Positions 1 to 9,193 are shown, numbered from the stretch's first letter. The stretch is 64,000 bases of DNA from CALLPQ01 sp964479275 (GCA_964479275.1 CAYZLR010000003.1:29908-93907), one strand, 5' to 3'. A program made the numbers and translations. The notes: a model not told the origin generated them from the sequence alone.

Positions 1-71
1 CTGCTGCGTTAGCGTTATTATTGGCAACTTTGAAAAAAGGGGTACCGGGTCTTACTCGGTCGCAAGGTTGA
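1..71 (+). CDS. mnmG: 3' end of mnmG (tRNA uridine-5-carboxymethylaminomethyl modification protein), partial
   Basis: Only the last 22 codons are inside the window; frame 3 reads AALALLLATLKKGVPGLTRS and ends at TGA 69-71. MnmG (GidA) is the FAD-dependent partner of MnmE in modifying U34 of certain tRNAs, and its C-terminus in alphaproteobacteria typically has a TPAAL-type helical segment like this one. The assignment rests on that resemblance and on position: the stop lies one base before the rsmG start, and mnmG-rsmG-parA-parB is a very common order near the replication origin. The fragment is too short for a domain test, so the call is partly by context. Confidence 0.65.
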   Translation, partial: AALALLLATLKKGVPGLTRSQG

Positions 72-72
72 A

Positions 73-696
73 ATGACTCCTGATGGGTTTTTTGAACAGC
101 TAAATGTAGATCAGCAAACCCGAGAGCGTTTATTAGCGTTTGACCGGTTTTTTGTTGAAAAGGCGGCATTTCATAATTTGGTTGCTCGCTCTACGCTGCA
201 GCAACGTTGGCATCGACACTACCTTGATAGTGCTCAGTTGTTTACTCTGCTGAAGCCCGATTGCCATACTTTGCTAGATATCGGTTCTGGGGGTGGATTT
301 CCAGGTTTAATCTTAGCAGCACTTGGTGTTCAAATTGATCTGGACGTAACGCTTGTTGAAAGCACAGGCAAAAAATGTGATTTTTTGCGAGAAGCAGGCG
401 AGGTCATGGATCTGAAATTGTTTCACGTGAAACAATGCCGGATTGAAACGCTATCTTTGGAAAAAAAACCGGATGTTATTACGGCCAGAGCCCTTGCCTC
501 ATTGGATAGGCTTTGTGAATATGTTTTTCCTTTGGTAGGGCCAAAAACACACTGTTTATTTCAAAAAGGTGCGAGAGGTCTGGAGGAGCTGGCGCTTGCT
601 GAAAAAAAATGGACAATGCAGGTCGAGACCCATCAGAGCGTGACCAGCAATGATGCAATGATTTTCGATATAAAAAGGTTAAAGCGTAACCAATAA
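73..696 (+). CDS. rsmG: 16S rRNA (guanine527-N7)-methyltransferase RsmG
   Basis: A 207-residue SAM-dependent methyltransferase of the GidB family, which methylates N7 of G527 in 16S rRNA in the 30S subunit. The SAM-binding motif LLDIGSGGGFPGLILA lies near residues 67-82 and is followed by the acidic strand VESTGKKCDFLREA, both typical of RsmG. The length matches the family. The ATG has AAGG five bases upstream and sits one base after the mnmG stop, so the two are probably co-transcribed. The codons for LFHVKQ carry a perfect parS palindrome (417-436), a dual use of coding sequence that links this gene physically to the parAB system downstream. Function is well supported by motif and by context. 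Confidence 0.96.
   Translation: MTPDGFFEQLNVDQQTRERLLAFDRFFVEKAAFHNLVARSTLQQRWHRHYLDSAQLFTLLKPDCHTLLDIGSGGGFPGLILAALGVQIDLDVTLVESTGKKCDFLREAGEVMDLKLFHVKQCRIETLSLEKKPDVITARALASLDRLCEYVFPLVGPKTHCLFQKGARGLEELALAEKKWTMQVETHQSVTSNDAMIFDIKRLKRNQ
417..436. promoter_or_regulatory. parS: parS centromere site (ParB-binding palindrome) inside rsmG
   Basis: The 20 bases ATTGTTTCACGTGAAACAAT form a perfect inverted repeat and contain the 16-bp core TGTTTCACGTGAAACA that matches the widely conserved chromosomal parS consensus. It lies in the rsmG reading frame, about 1.2 kb upstream of parB. ParB loads here, spreads along DNA with CTP and is moved by ParA. I found no second perfect copy in the window. Confidence 0.93.
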
Positions 697-780
697 TGGT
701 TTTGTTTGATATCCAAAATAAAATCAACGTAACCTGTTTAATGAGCGAGGGAGCCTCGATGAACGAGGCGTTTAAAAGCC

Positions 781-1581
781 ATGACACAACAAGTTAGAAT
801 CTTTGCGATTGCTAATCAAAAAGGTGGTGTTGGAAAAACCACGACTGCGATTAATCTAGCCACAGCACTTGTCGCAGTTGGGGAGCGGGTTTTACTTATA
901 GATCTTGATCCACAAGGAAATGCATCGACCGGACTTGGAATTTCTGCGGCCGCTCGTGAGCTGACGACATATGATGTATTGGCTGGAGAGTATCGATTAG
1001 AAGCGGCTGTGTTGGAAACGGATATTCCTGGGCTGACCCTTGCGCCAGCAGGAGAGGATCTGGCCGGCGCAGAAATCGAACTGTTTGACATTGATCGCCG
1101 TCATTACCGCTTGCAAGATGCAATCGAGGAATATGTCCGTGCCTTTCCCTCAACAACTTATGTGATTATCGATTGCCCGCCATCGCTCAGTTTACTGACT
1201 ATCAATGCGCTTGTTGCCTGCGATGGAGTGATTATCCCGTTGCAATGCGAATTTTTTGCGCTCGAGGGGTTATCTCAAATTATTCGTACAATCGATAAAG
1301 TTCGCGAGCGCATCAATTCAAATATTGATCTTTATGGCGTTGTTTTGACGATGTATGATAAACGTAACAATCTATCGAACCAGGTTGAGGCGGATGTTCG
1401 TGGTCACCTGGCTGAGAAGGTTTTTGAAACTGTCATTCCGCGCAATGTCAGAATTTCAGAAGCGCCAAGCCATGGTAAACCGGCTCTTCTTTATGATTTA
1501 AAGTGCCCCGGATCACAAGCTTATTTGCGACTTGCCAGTGAGATTATACAGCGTGAGAAAAAATCTCGCTCTGCGGCATGA
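781..1581 (+). CDS. parA: Chromosome-partitioning ATPase ParA (Soj)
   Basis: A 266-residue deviant-Walker ATPase that drives segregation of the origin region by binding DNA nonspecifically in its ATP form and releasing on contact with ParB. The N-terminus shows the deviant Walker A motif QKGGVGKTT (residues 13-21), Walker A' VLLIDLDPQGNAS and Walker B YVIIDCPPSL. The length is typical of the chromosomal, non-plasmid type: no N-terminal HTH domain is present. It follows rsmG by 84 bases and precedes parB, the canonical arrangement. A GAGG lies about 12 bases before the ATG, a little distant, so the ribosome-binding site is weak. Confidence 0.97.
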   Translation: MTQQVRIFAIANQKGGVGKTTTAINLATALVAVGERVLLIDLDPQGNASTGLGISAAARELTTYDVLAGEYRLEAAVLETDIPGLTLAPAGEDLAGAEIELFDIDRRHYRLQDAIEEYVRAFPSTTYVIIDCPPSLSLLTINALVACDGVIIPLQCEFFALEGLSQIIRTIDKVRERINSNIDLYGVVLTMYDKRNNLSNQVEADVRGHLAEKVFETVIPRNVRISEAPSHGKPALLYDLKCPGSQAYLRLASEIIQREKKSRSAA

Positions 1582-1680
1582 TTCTAAACATAAGAATTTT
1601 CAGTACCGGAAAGCATAATATTTTTGAAGACTGTCATGAATTGGTCTTCAATTTCAAAAAAGATGATAAAGGCCACAATT

Positions 1681-2742
1681 ATGAATGAAAAAAAAATAAC
1701 AAAAAGCGTGGAAAAGCCGCAAACTTTATCTTCAAAAAAAGCGCGAGGATTGGGCCGTGGTCTTGATGCTTTGTTAGGGGATCGGCCTGTGAGAAATGCA
1801 ACACGCGATGAGGGCGAGCAAGAAAGTTTGCAAGCCAATGTTCGAAAACCAATCATGCCATCCCAACCACAAGTGGCGTCGGCTATTGGTGAGGTCAATA
1901 CCGCGGCGGACTCTGAGCGGCTATCGGACGCGGTGGTCCCGATCGAGTTTTTGCGCGCAAACCCTACACAGCCCCGTAAAATGTTTGGTGAAGCAGCAAT
2001 CGCGGAACTTGCGACCTCAATCAAAGTGCAAGGCTTATTGCAACCAATATTGGTGCGCCCGATAAAAAACGCGTCAACTGACCATGCTGCCCGTTATGAA
2101 ATTGTAGCAGGGGAGCGCCGCTGGCGCGCATCGCAAAAAGCTGGTTTGCATGAAGTTCATGTTGTCATCCGTGACCTTGATGATCAGCAAACTGCAGAAA
2201 TCGGGTTAATAGAGAATATTCAACGGGTTGATTTAAATCCGATGGAAGAGGCCGAAGCATATCACTATTTGAGTAAAATTCATGGCCGTAATCAGGAAGA
2301 TATTTCTAAAGCGGTTGGCAAGAGCCGGAGTCATGTTGCGAATATGATGCGTCTTACCACCCTCACACAATCAGCACGCGATGCCTTGTCGCAAGGATTA
2401 ATATCAACGGGTCATGCGCGTGCTTTATTATCAAGTCCAAATATCTCACTGCATTTGGCAGAAACACTGAATAAAGGTCTTTCCGTGCGCCAGCTCGAAG
2501 GGCTGGTTAAACAAGATAATCCGAAAAAACAACAACCCAAAACAGAGGGGAGTCTTTCTAAAAATCCTGATCTGTCGAAGGATGCGGATACTAGAGCGTT
2601 AGAGCGAGATCTCGCAGAAGCGCTAGGTTTAGAGGTGGTTCTCAATCATAAAAAATCTGGTGGGGGTGCTTTAACAATTGAATATCTGGATCTGGATCAG
2701 TTGGATCATGTTTGTCAGCGTTTAATGGGATCGCGTGTGTAA
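1681..2742 (+). CDS. parB: Chromosome-partitioning protein ParB (Spo0J)
   Basis: ParB binds parS, hydrolyses CTP to slide and spread, and stimulates ParA. The N-terminal signature ARGLGRGLDALLGD is the ParA-contacting peptide; the CTP-binding core carries LRANPTQPRK and the motif EIVAGERRWRA, followed by the HTH region (GKSRSHVANMMRLTTL) and a C-terminal dimerisation domain. The frame is open back to a TTG at 1624 and an ATG at 1636, but the ATG at 1681 has AAAGG eight bases upstream and places MNEKK just ahead of the conserved N-terminus, giving 353 residues. Its parS target is present inside rsmG. Confidence 0.95.
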   Translation: MNEKKITKSVEKPQTLSSKKARGLGRGLDALLGDRPVRNATRDEGEQESLQANVRKPIMPSQPQVASAIGEVNTAADSERLSDAVVPIEFLRANPTQPRKMFGEAAIAELATSIKVQGLLQPILVRPIKNASTDHAARYEIVAGERRWRASQKAGLHEVHVVIRDLDDQQTAEIGLIENIQRVDLNPMEEAEAYHYLSKIHGRNQEDISKAVGKSRSHVANMMRLTTLTQSARDALSQGLISTGHARALLSSPNISLHLAETLNKGLSVRQLEGLVKQDNPKKQQPKTEGSLSKNPDLSKDADTRALERDLAEALGLEVVLNHKKSGGGALTIEYLDLDQLDHVCQRLMGSRV

Positions 2743-2763
2743 AGCCGTGCGCATTTTTACAGA

Positions 2764-2786
2764 GTTGATGCATGGGGACCATCAAC
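2764..2786. terminator. Hairpin between convergent parB and methyltransferase genes
   Basis: GTTGATG pairs with CATCAAC across a 9-base loop in the gap between two convergent genes. No clear T-run follows on either strand, so a terminator role is inferred from position only. Confidence 0.3.
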
Positions 2787-2843
2787 CTGATTGTCACCAG
2801 GCGGCAAAATTCTCTAACAACTTCGATCATGATTGATTGAGCT

Positions 2844-3791
2844 TCAGGTAAGGCCGCCCGCTAAAACATTGTGATCAGCTTTTCGCCAAATTCTAGGGAC
2901 GCCGTGAATATGAACCCTGTCAACCACATGAGGACGCCATTCCATAACAAAACCAAAGCTTAGTAACAGGGCATCTAAATCCAATTGATTGACATTATGA
3001 AAACCGATGTGATCTCTAATATAAAGGGCGCCGCCCGGCTTTAATATGCGCGCAAAAAACTCTAAGGCATGCAGTAACATCGGTTTTGACAATTCTCTTA
3101 AAACTTGAACCGCGCACACCATATCGACACGATTATCATCAATCAGGTCATCGCGCCAAGAGGGGATATGATTGACCGTTTGTGCATCAGATTTCAGATT
3201 AAAGTTGAGCGGATTATCTAGATAGTCATTCACCTCAAGCCCAAGGGCATGATAATATAAACCCTGCGTTAAATAAGACGCAGGAATCGCATCCATCGCG
3301 ATAAATGTTTCTATTTCACTAAATTCGCAAAGTCCAAGTACTGCTTGCCTGCCATGACCGGCGCCGAAGTCCAAAAAGCACTTAACTTTTTGCTCTTGAG
3401 TGACTGGGGTTATTCTTTGAAACAAAAAATCTTGAACATTATAAAGGGCAATAGCCTCATGCTTGATGGAAGAAGGGTCTAAGCCGAGTTTGTTTATTAC
3501 TGCAATATCTCGTTGAAGTGCTTTTTCAATCAAATGGGTATTGGATTTCGCCTGGATATAATCAGGGTAAGGTATTTTATCAATCCAACCCATAAATTTT
3601 TCAAGGTGTGCGGGACCGAGAAAATCATAAAAGGCCATCTCGCTAAGTGCACCTTCGGAAAGGCGTTTTTGTAAATGACGCCAGCTCTCTTGCCAGATTA
3701 AGTCACTTTGAAAAGAATGATCCTGCGCTTGAACCTTATTGAAAAGGCTTAACATTTCCTTTGATGACCGATCAGCCAATTTATCGATCAT
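2844..3791 (-). CDS. Class I SAM-dependent methyltransferase, possibly sugar O-methyltransferase
   Basis: A 315-residue protein with a Rossmann-type SAM-binding motif, CFLDFGAGHGRQAVLG, near residues 138-153, then a motif-II acidic position (FIAMDA), a motif-IV-like VDMVCAVQVLREL and the post-motif GGALYIRDH. The first ~120 residues form a separate helical region. It resembles putative sugar O-methyltransferases of surface-glycan clusters, but the substrate cannot be read from sequence. Its start codon overlaps the stop of the upstream glycosyltransferase by four bases (ATGA), so the two are translationally coupled. The pair separates parB from holA, which are often adjacent in alphaproteobacteria, suggesting a later insertion. 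Confidence 0.75.
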   Translation of the reverse strand: MIDKLADRSSKEMLSLFNKVQAQDHSFQSDLIWQESWRHLQKRLSEGALSEMAFYDFLGPAHLEKFMGWIDKIPYPDYIQAKSNTHLIEKALQRDIAVINKLGLDPSSIKHEAIALYNVQDFLFQRITPVTQEQKVKCFLDFGAGHGRQAVLGLCEFSEIETFIAMDAIPASYLTQGLYYHALGLEVNDYLDNPLNFNLKSDAQTVNHIPSWRDDLIDDNRVDMVCAVQVLRELSKPMLLHALEFFARILKPGGALYIRDHIGFHNVNQLDLDALLLSFGFVMEWRPHVVDRVHIHGVPRIWRKADHNVLAGGLT

Positions 3792-4717
3792 GTGATTATT
3801 CCAGTTTTAAAGAAATAAGATTGCCATTGATTGAGAAAGTTCTCACGCGTGAATTTTTGTGCGGTTTCAATAGCATTATGTCTGATGTCCTCAAAATTAA
3901 AATCATTTAAGTGATCCAGTAAGTAGGGGAGCTCAGAAAGCTTATCTTGTGGCAGACATAAGCTATTAACGCCAAAATCGAAATAATCCTGTCCGCCATA
4001 ACCGTCAACGCCGATGGGGATTGATCCCATGGCCATCGCCTCTAATGGAATCATACCAAAACCTTCTGCAATGGTCAGCGTTAAAAAAAACCTATACTGA
4101 TTAATTTCATTTAACAGTGCTGGGCGAGAGAGCGCACGGCCACCAGCAAGAGTATCAGAGATCAGATTTGGGTTTTTGGTTTTATGAATGATCCAGGTCA
4201 ATAATGTTTCATTACTTTCGGGAAAACCCTTTGGAGATTGATAAAATCTGTCTTTTTTCGCGATAAATTTAAGGGCTTCCGGGGTTTTTGGAATAAAGGG
4301 ATGAATCAATGGAGTTTCGCGATTATAGAGTTTGTGTACGTAGTTTTTCACAAATTGACTATTGGTCACCATATGTTCAATTTCAAGATCCAGATAAGGA
4401 AAGGTCGTATAATGCTGAATATAGGAGATAATTTTACAGTTTGTCTTGAGGCTAAAAAGGGGTTTGTGAAAAGATGGATTTAAAATTAGAAAGTCATCAC
4501 TGGTTTGAAGATGAAAAAAAGTGTCAAGAGTGATGAGAGTTGCTTCTTTGGTATAATGATAAAAATTTGAGGGGGCTGTTTCATTCCTGGCCTGAATGAT
4601 AAAAAAAGAGCCCCCTTGATGATCGTGTAATGTTTCTCTGAGTAAGCTGGCAATTTCATATGCCATAAAGGCGCCGCCATTAGGGAGCCAGCCTCCCATT
4701 ACAAAAACATTTGCCAT
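3788..4717 (-). CDS. Glycosyltransferase, GT-B fold, family 4-like
   Basis: A 309-residue protein with a glycine-rich N-terminal loop (GGWLPNGGAFMAYE) and, near residues 218-244, the segment EGFGMIPLEAMAMGSIPIG, which matches the E-x7-E donor-binding motif of GT4-type retaining glycosyltransferases. The protein is shorter than most GT4 enzymes (350-400), chiefly in the N-terminal half. The acceptor and donor sugars are unknown. It is coupled by a four-base overlap to the downstream methyltransferase, so a product that is glycosylated and then methylated is a reasonable inference. The coding sequence is visibly richer in A and T than the flanking parB and holA genes, consistent with acquisition by transfer. 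Confidence 0.75.
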   Translation of the reverse strand: MANVFVMGGWLPNGGAFMAYEIASLLRETLHDHQGGSFFIIQARNETAPSNFYHYTKEATLITLDTFFHLQTSDDFLILNPSFHKPLFSLKTNCKIISYIQHYTTFPYLDLEIEHMVTNSQFVKNYVHKLYNRETPLIHPFIPKTPEALKFIAKKDRFYQSPKGFPESNETLLTWIIHKTKNPNLISDTLAGGRALSRPALLNEINQYRFFLTLTIAEGFGMIPLEAMAMGSIPIGVDGYGGQDYFDFGVNSLCLPQDKLSELPYLLDHLNDFNFEDIRHNAIETAQKFTRENFLNQWQSYFFKTGIIT

Positions 4718-4767
4718 CTTGTTTCCTTAAAAAACTATATTTCTAGACCAGTCGCTAGTGATAGAAA

Positions 4768-5847
4768 TTACCGTTTTTTTGTTTGTGCCATTCTCGCGAG
4801 TCTTAGGGCCGTGCGCTCGACAATTTCCCGTTGCGGTGCGCCGGTGGTTTTTGCATCCATTTCAGCATCGATAAGTAAACGGTGGGCGAGTTTTAGTCGT
4901 GGGCTTGACCAAATGTTCAGGCGCTCACGAAATGCATTTTGTTCTCCAAAAAAAACCGGGGGTCTTAGTTTTTTCATGGCGTCATTAGGGCTTAAACCCG
5001 CGTCGACCAAACCTCGCGCTTCTCTAAGTCTGGAAAAATTTCTTTGTAAGCCGCGCAATAATCCAATCGGGCTGGTACCAGATAGGGCCGATCGATACAA
5101 AGCTTGCGATAATGGTCCTGTCACCCCGTCAGCGCAGTTGGCCATAACATCATCCATCGTATCTGTTGTGCTATCATTAAGACAGGCTTTAACATCAGCA
5201 AGAGTAATTGTAGTATCTGTTGGGTTTTCGGTTTTAACAAACTTTGATCCTGCAGTTTTATAAAAGCAGAGTTTTTCTAATTCACTACGGGTTATGCCGC
5301 GATCATCTCCTAAGATGTGTGTCACCATTGTAAGGGCATCATTATCAAAACTAAGACCAAACTCCTGAACCAGTTGATTGGCCAGTGAGCGTACAGCCAT
5401 GGGGGCATCACTGTAACACGGCAGCGTGGCCGCTCTTTTTGCTTTTTCAAAAGCTTTACGCATGCCAGAGCGTGGCCCCAAGTCGCTGCCTTCAACAATG
5501 ACAATGCCATTGGGTTTGAGATAATCACTATCTAAAGATTTTAAAAACCCGGTAATGGCAGCACCTGCAGCCTCACCAGAACATCGTATACGGATAACAC
5601 GTTCACCGCCCATAAAAGAAAGAGCAGTAATCTCATCGCTCAATCGTCCAGGTTCTGCTTTTAGGTCTGCTTCACTCAATTCCATGAAATTAAACGGGTC
5701 ACTCAAATCCTGTAAAATTAGATGGGCGAGCAAGGAGGAGCGTTCGCGCACAAGACCTTGATCGGGGCCATAAACCAGAAAGGCGGAGAAATTGGCATCA
5801 CGCTTTTTTAGAGTGGCCTCGATGGTTTTTCCCTTTAAGGCGACCAT
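4768..5847 (-). CDS. holA: DNA polymerase III delta subunit HolA
   Basis: The clamp-loader delta subunit, which opens the beta sliding clamp inside the replicative holoenzyme. At 359 residues it has the family size and the typical N-terminus (VYGPDQGLVRERSSLLA, residues 25-41), a degenerate P-loop position without ATPase function, and the C-terminal collar region (LLRGLQRNFSRLREARGLVDAG). It starts three bases after the lptE stop and is the last gene of a leuS-lptE-holA operon read on the minus strand. Assignment rests on this conserved order and on recognisable family segments. Confidence 0.92.
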   Translation of the reverse strand: MVALKGKTIEATLKKRDANFSAFLVYGPDQGLVRERSSLLAHLILQDLSDPFNFMELSEADLKAEPGRLSDEITALSFMGGERVIRIRCSGEAAGAAITGFLKSLDSDYLKPNGIVIVEGSDLGPRSGMRKAFEKAKRAATLPCYSDAPMAVRSLANQLVQEFGLSFDNDALTMVTHILGDDRGITRSELEKLCFYKTAGSKFVKTENPTDTTITLADVKACLNDSTTDTMDDVMANCADGVTGPLSQALYRSALSGTSPIGLLRGLQRNFSRLREARGLVDAGLSPNDAMKKLRPPVFFGEQNAFRERLNIWSSPRLKLAHRLLIDAEMDAKTTGAPQREIVERTALRLARMAQTKKR

Positions 5848-5850
5848 GTT

Positions 5851-6501
5851 TTAGCGACCTGGGATCAATTCCGGATCAAAATCAGGATCAAATGGTGTGT
5901 AATCTTCTGGCACATCAAATATTTCCTGGTCTTTGACGGGTTTTTGTCCTCGTTTCTTTGCCCGATCAATTATGATGTCGAACTCATCTTGTTGTAAAAG
6001 AATATCGCGTTCAATTTGCTCGGCAAGACGGCGAGCTGATTTTTCAACCGCTTCTCGTTCCGCAAAAAGAGAAGAATATTGTGACGTCACCTGATTAAAT
6101 GAAGCGATAGCAGAAAGATTGCCACGGATCATGGCGCCAGTGTCGCGGTGGATCAATCGATAGCGACTATTTAGAGTGTAATTTAACCGGGTGACGGAAG
6201 CGTCGAGTTGAACGGCTAATCGGCGGGCAACAGGTGTGACTTCTACATGAAGATCAAACATCTCTCCAGAACCATCTTGTAACAGACGGCTTTGTAATTC
6301 TCGTCTTAAGATGGGTTGTACAGCAAGATTGCCCTCGCCAGCGTCACGGCTTGAAATAATACTTGCGACATTGACATTTCTTAGCAATCCATTCGCACGC
6401 GGTTCATCTGGCGTTGCATAGATCGGTTGAAACCCGCAAGCGCTTAATAGCATGACAGCAAAACCAAGTGCGATTACGGCGAAACTTTTTTTTATCATCA
6501 T
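5851..6501 (-). CDS. lptE: LPS-assembly lipoprotein LptE
   Basis: LptE is the outer-membrane lipoprotein that plugs the LptD barrel and completes the LPS export machine. The N-terminus has a lipoprotein signal peptide ending in the lipobox LLSAC, followed at once by GFQPIYA, the family hallmark. The frame is open to 6513, but the ATG at 6501 has GAGG six bases upstream and begins MMIKKSFAVIAL, so I prefer it (216 residues). The C-terminal 60 residues are charged and proline-containing, an extension seen in several alphaproteobacterial LptE proteins. It lies between leuS and holA in one operon. Confidence 0.9.
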   Translation of the reverse strand: MMIKKSFAVIALGFAVMLLSACGFQPIYATPDEPRANGLLRNVNVASIISSRDAGEGNLAVQPILRRELQSRLLQDGSGEMFDLHVEVTPVARRLAVQLDASVTRLNYTLNSRYRLIHRDTGAMIRGNLSAIASFNQVTSQYSSLFAEREAVEKSARRLAEQIERDILLQQDEFDIIIDRAKKRGQKPVKDQEIFDVPEDYTPFDPDFDPELIPGR

Positions 6502-6537
6502 TATTAACCTCATGCGATAATCCCGAAGGTGGCAATC

Positions 6538-9162
6538 CTAGTTTGCAACAATATTGACAATTCGACCGGGGACAACCACCACTTTCCGAACGGTCTTACC
6601 TTCAATATGCCGTTGAACGCCTGCATCCGACAAGGCCATTTTTTCAACGGTTTCATTGTCGGCATTCTTATTGATAATCAACTCACCGCGCTTCTTGCCG
6701 TTTACCTGCAAAGGCAGGGTTAGCGTATCACTCGCAAGCAAGCTTTCATCATGGGTTGGCCAGGGGGCGTTATAGACCAATCCTTCACCCCCGAGGGTGA
6801 GCCAGCATTCTTCGGCTAAATGTGGAATGAAAGGCGCGATCAGCCGTGTCAACGCGCTCAAAGATTCCGCTCTGGTAAAATCATGCAACCCTTTACGGTC
6901 TTTGCGGATGGCATTGATAAACTCATAAATTCTGGCAACCGCTTTATTGAAACGAAATTGTTCAATATCTTCGGTGATCGCGGCAATGGTTCCATGGGTA
7001 ACGCGGCGCAAATCTTGATCAAGCTCGGATAACCCTTGAGAGGGCTTGTCGAGGCTTTGTGCTTTCAAAATATCTTTATAAGGGGCGACGCTATCCCAAA
7101 TCCGCCCGAGCAACCGCCAGGCGCCTTCAATGCCGCCATCTGTCCACTCTACATCGCGCTCTGGTGGACTGTCAGATAACATAAACCAGCGCGCGGCGTC
7201 AGCGCCAAAATCTGCAGCAATGATTTCGGGAGAGACCACATTTTTTTTGGATTTGGACATTTTCTCAACCGCACCAACGGTAATCGGCTCTCCTGTTTCC
7301 AGATGAGCGGCTTGACCTGCCTCTATGCGAATTTGATCGGGCGCGACCCATTGCCCCTTTTGGTCCTTATAGGTGGCATGGGTCACCATACCTTGGGTGA
7401 ATAGGTTTGCGAAAGGTTCATCAACCTGACAATGACCCGTTGCCTTCATGCACCTAGTGAAATAACGAGCATAAAGTAGGTGTAAGATTGCATGTTCAAT
7501 CCCGCCAATATACTGATCAACGGGCAGCCATTGATCAATAGTCTCGCGATCCGTCGGGTTGTCGGGGTGGGGCGCCGCAAACCGGGCGAAATACCAAGAG
7601 CTATCAATAAATGTATCGAATGTGTCCGTTTCACGCAAAGCGTCACCACCACAAGAAGGACACGAGGTTTTTCGCCATTCATTCGCCCGGTCGAGAGGAT
7701 TACCGGGAATACTAAACTCGCGCGCATCTACATCGGGAAGGGTAATCGGCAAATTTTCTGATTTTTCCGGCACGACCCCGCATTTCTCGCAATGAATTGC
7801 CGGGATTGGACATCCCCAATAGCGTTGTCGGGATATGCCCCAATCGCGTAATCGATAATTGGTGTGACCCGTACCAAGACCCAGCGCCTCCACTTTTTCA
7901 ATCGCGGCGACGATGCCGTCTTCTACGGTATGGCCATCGAGAAAACCAGAATTGACCAAGGTGCCCGGCCCGATATAGGGAGCATCTCCCACCACAACAT
8001 CGGCAGGGTTAGTGCCTGCCGGGCATACAACTGGCAAGATCTCGAGATCATATTTTTTGGCAAAATCGAAATCTCGTTGATCATGTCCCGGGCAGCCAAA
8101 GATTGCACCGGTGCCGTAATGCATAAGAATGAAATTCGCCACAAAAACCGGAATGGTTTTTCCAGGTTCAAACGGATGCGCCACTTCAATAGGGAGGCGG
8201 TACCCTTTCTTTTCTGCTTTTTCGATGGCTTCTTCAGAGGTTCCCGCTGCCTGGCAATCTAGAATAAAAGCGCGTAAGTCCGCGTCGTTTTCAGCAAAAT
8301 GTTTTGCTAGTGGGTGGTCACTGGCGACCCCGCAAAATGAGGCCCCAAACAAAGTATCAGGCCGGGTGGTATAAATTTCTAATCCATGCGCTAAGGGCTC
8401 TGGTGATTTCATTTCACTGGCGAAAGGAAACACCATTTTACAGCCCTTTGACCGCCCAATCCAATTTCGCTGCATGAGTTTTACATTGTCAGGCCAGCCA
8501 TCGAGACGGCCATCATCCAAAGCATTTAACAAATCATCGGCAGCATCGGTTATTTTTAAAAACCACTGCCAGAGGGAGCGCCGTTCCACCGGCGCACCCG
8601 AGCGCCACCCTTTGCCGTCAATCACCTGCTCGTTGGCCAAAACGGTATTATCTACCGGGTCCCAATTCACAATGCTTTCTCGACGTTCGACAAAACCTGC
8701 TTTCCAGAAATCTAGGAAAATGCGTTGTTCATGGACATAATATTCAGGATCACAGGTCGCCAATTCTCTCGACCAATCGATCGCTAGCCCCATCTCTTTA
8801 AGCTGTTCGCGCATGGCTTCTATGTTGGCGAGGGTCCAGTCTTTGGGGTGTGACCCGGTTTGCATGGCCGCATTTTCTGCGGGCATACCAAAAGCATCCC
8901 AACCCATAGGGTGGAGCACATTGTAACCTCTAGCCTTTTTAAATCTCGCGATTACATCTCCCATGGCGTAGTTCCGGACATGGCCCATATGAATGCGCCC
9001 GGAAGGGTAGGGAAACATCTCCAGGACATAATAGTTTTTGGCGTCTGGGTTTGACCCGGTTTCAAAAGCCTGGGTGTCTTCCCAGGCTTTTCGCCACCGC
9101 GGTTCCACTTCCTTAAAATTATAGCGTTCCACAGGAACTGTTGGGTTGATAGGCTCAGACAT
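6538..9162 (-). CDS. leuS: Leucyl-tRNA synthetase
   Basis: Class I aminoacyl-tRNA synthetase that charges tRNA-Leu and edits misactivated residues. The HIGH-type motif appears as YPSGRIHMGHVRNY near residues 55-68 and the KMSKS loop as VEKMSKSKKNV; the CP1 editing domain lies between them, and a Cys4-type zinc segment (CEKCG...CPSCGG) is present in the middle. The frame runs up to 9213, but the ATG at 9162 gives the expected N-terminus MSEPINPTVPVERYNF and 874 residues. A terminator stands between this gene and the upstream DUF3576 gene, so leuS probably has its own promoter and leads the leuS-lptE-holA unit. Confidence 0.97.
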   Translation of the reverse strand: MSEPINPTVPVERYNFKEVEPRWRKAWEDTQAFETGSNPDAKNYYVLEMFPYPSGRIHMGHVRNYAMGDVIARFKKARGYNVLHPMGWDAFGMPAENAAMQTGSHPKDWTLANIEAMREQLKEMGLAIDWSRELATCDPEYYVHEQRIFLDFWKAGFVERRESIVNWDPVDNTVLANEQVIDGKGWRSGAPVERRSLWQWFLKITDAADDLLNALDDGRLDGWPDNVKLMQRNWIGRSKGCKMVFPFASEMKSPEPLAHGLEIYTTRPDTLFGASFCGVASDHPLAKHFAENDADLRAFILDCQAAGTSEEAIEKAEKKGYRLPIEVAHPFEPGKTIPVFVANFILMHYGTGAIFGCPGHDQRDFDFAKKYDLEILPVVCPAGTNPADVVVGDAPYIGPGTLVNSGFLDGHTVEDGIVAAIEKVEALGLGTGHTNYRLRDWGISRQRYWGCPIPAIHCEKCGVVPEKSENLPITLPDVDAREFSIPGNPLDRANEWRKTSCPSCGGDALRETDTFDTFIDSSWYFARFAAPHPDNPTDRETIDQWLPVDQYIGGIEHAILHLLYARYFTRCMKATGHCQVDEPFANLFTQGMVTHATYKDQKGQWVAPDQIRIEAGQAAHLETGEPITVGAVEKMSKSKKNVVSPEIIAADFGADAARWFMLSDSPPERDVEWTDGGIEGAWRLLGRIWDSVAPYKDILKAQSLDKPSQGLSELDQDLRRVTHGTIAAITEDIEQFRFNKAVARIYEFINAIRKDRKGLHDFTRAESLSALTRLIAPFIPHLAEECWLTLGGEGLVYNAPWPTHDESLLASDTLTLPLQVNGKKRGELIINKNADNETVEKMALSDAGVQRHIEGKTVRKVVVVPGRIVNIVAN

Positions 9163-9193
9163 GGGTAAATTCACTTTGTAGAAATTGGGCAAT

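Noticed and set aside
816..1156. Antisense open frames over parA
   Set aside because: They are reverse-frame shadows of a well-supported gene, with compositions expected from that.
2642..2830. Minus-strand frame across the end of parB
   Set aside because: Overlaps the conserved parB C-terminus, and the protein has no recognisable feature.
7446..8374. Several open frames on both strands inside leuS
   Set aside because: All lie within conserved synthetase coding sequence and show no independent signals.
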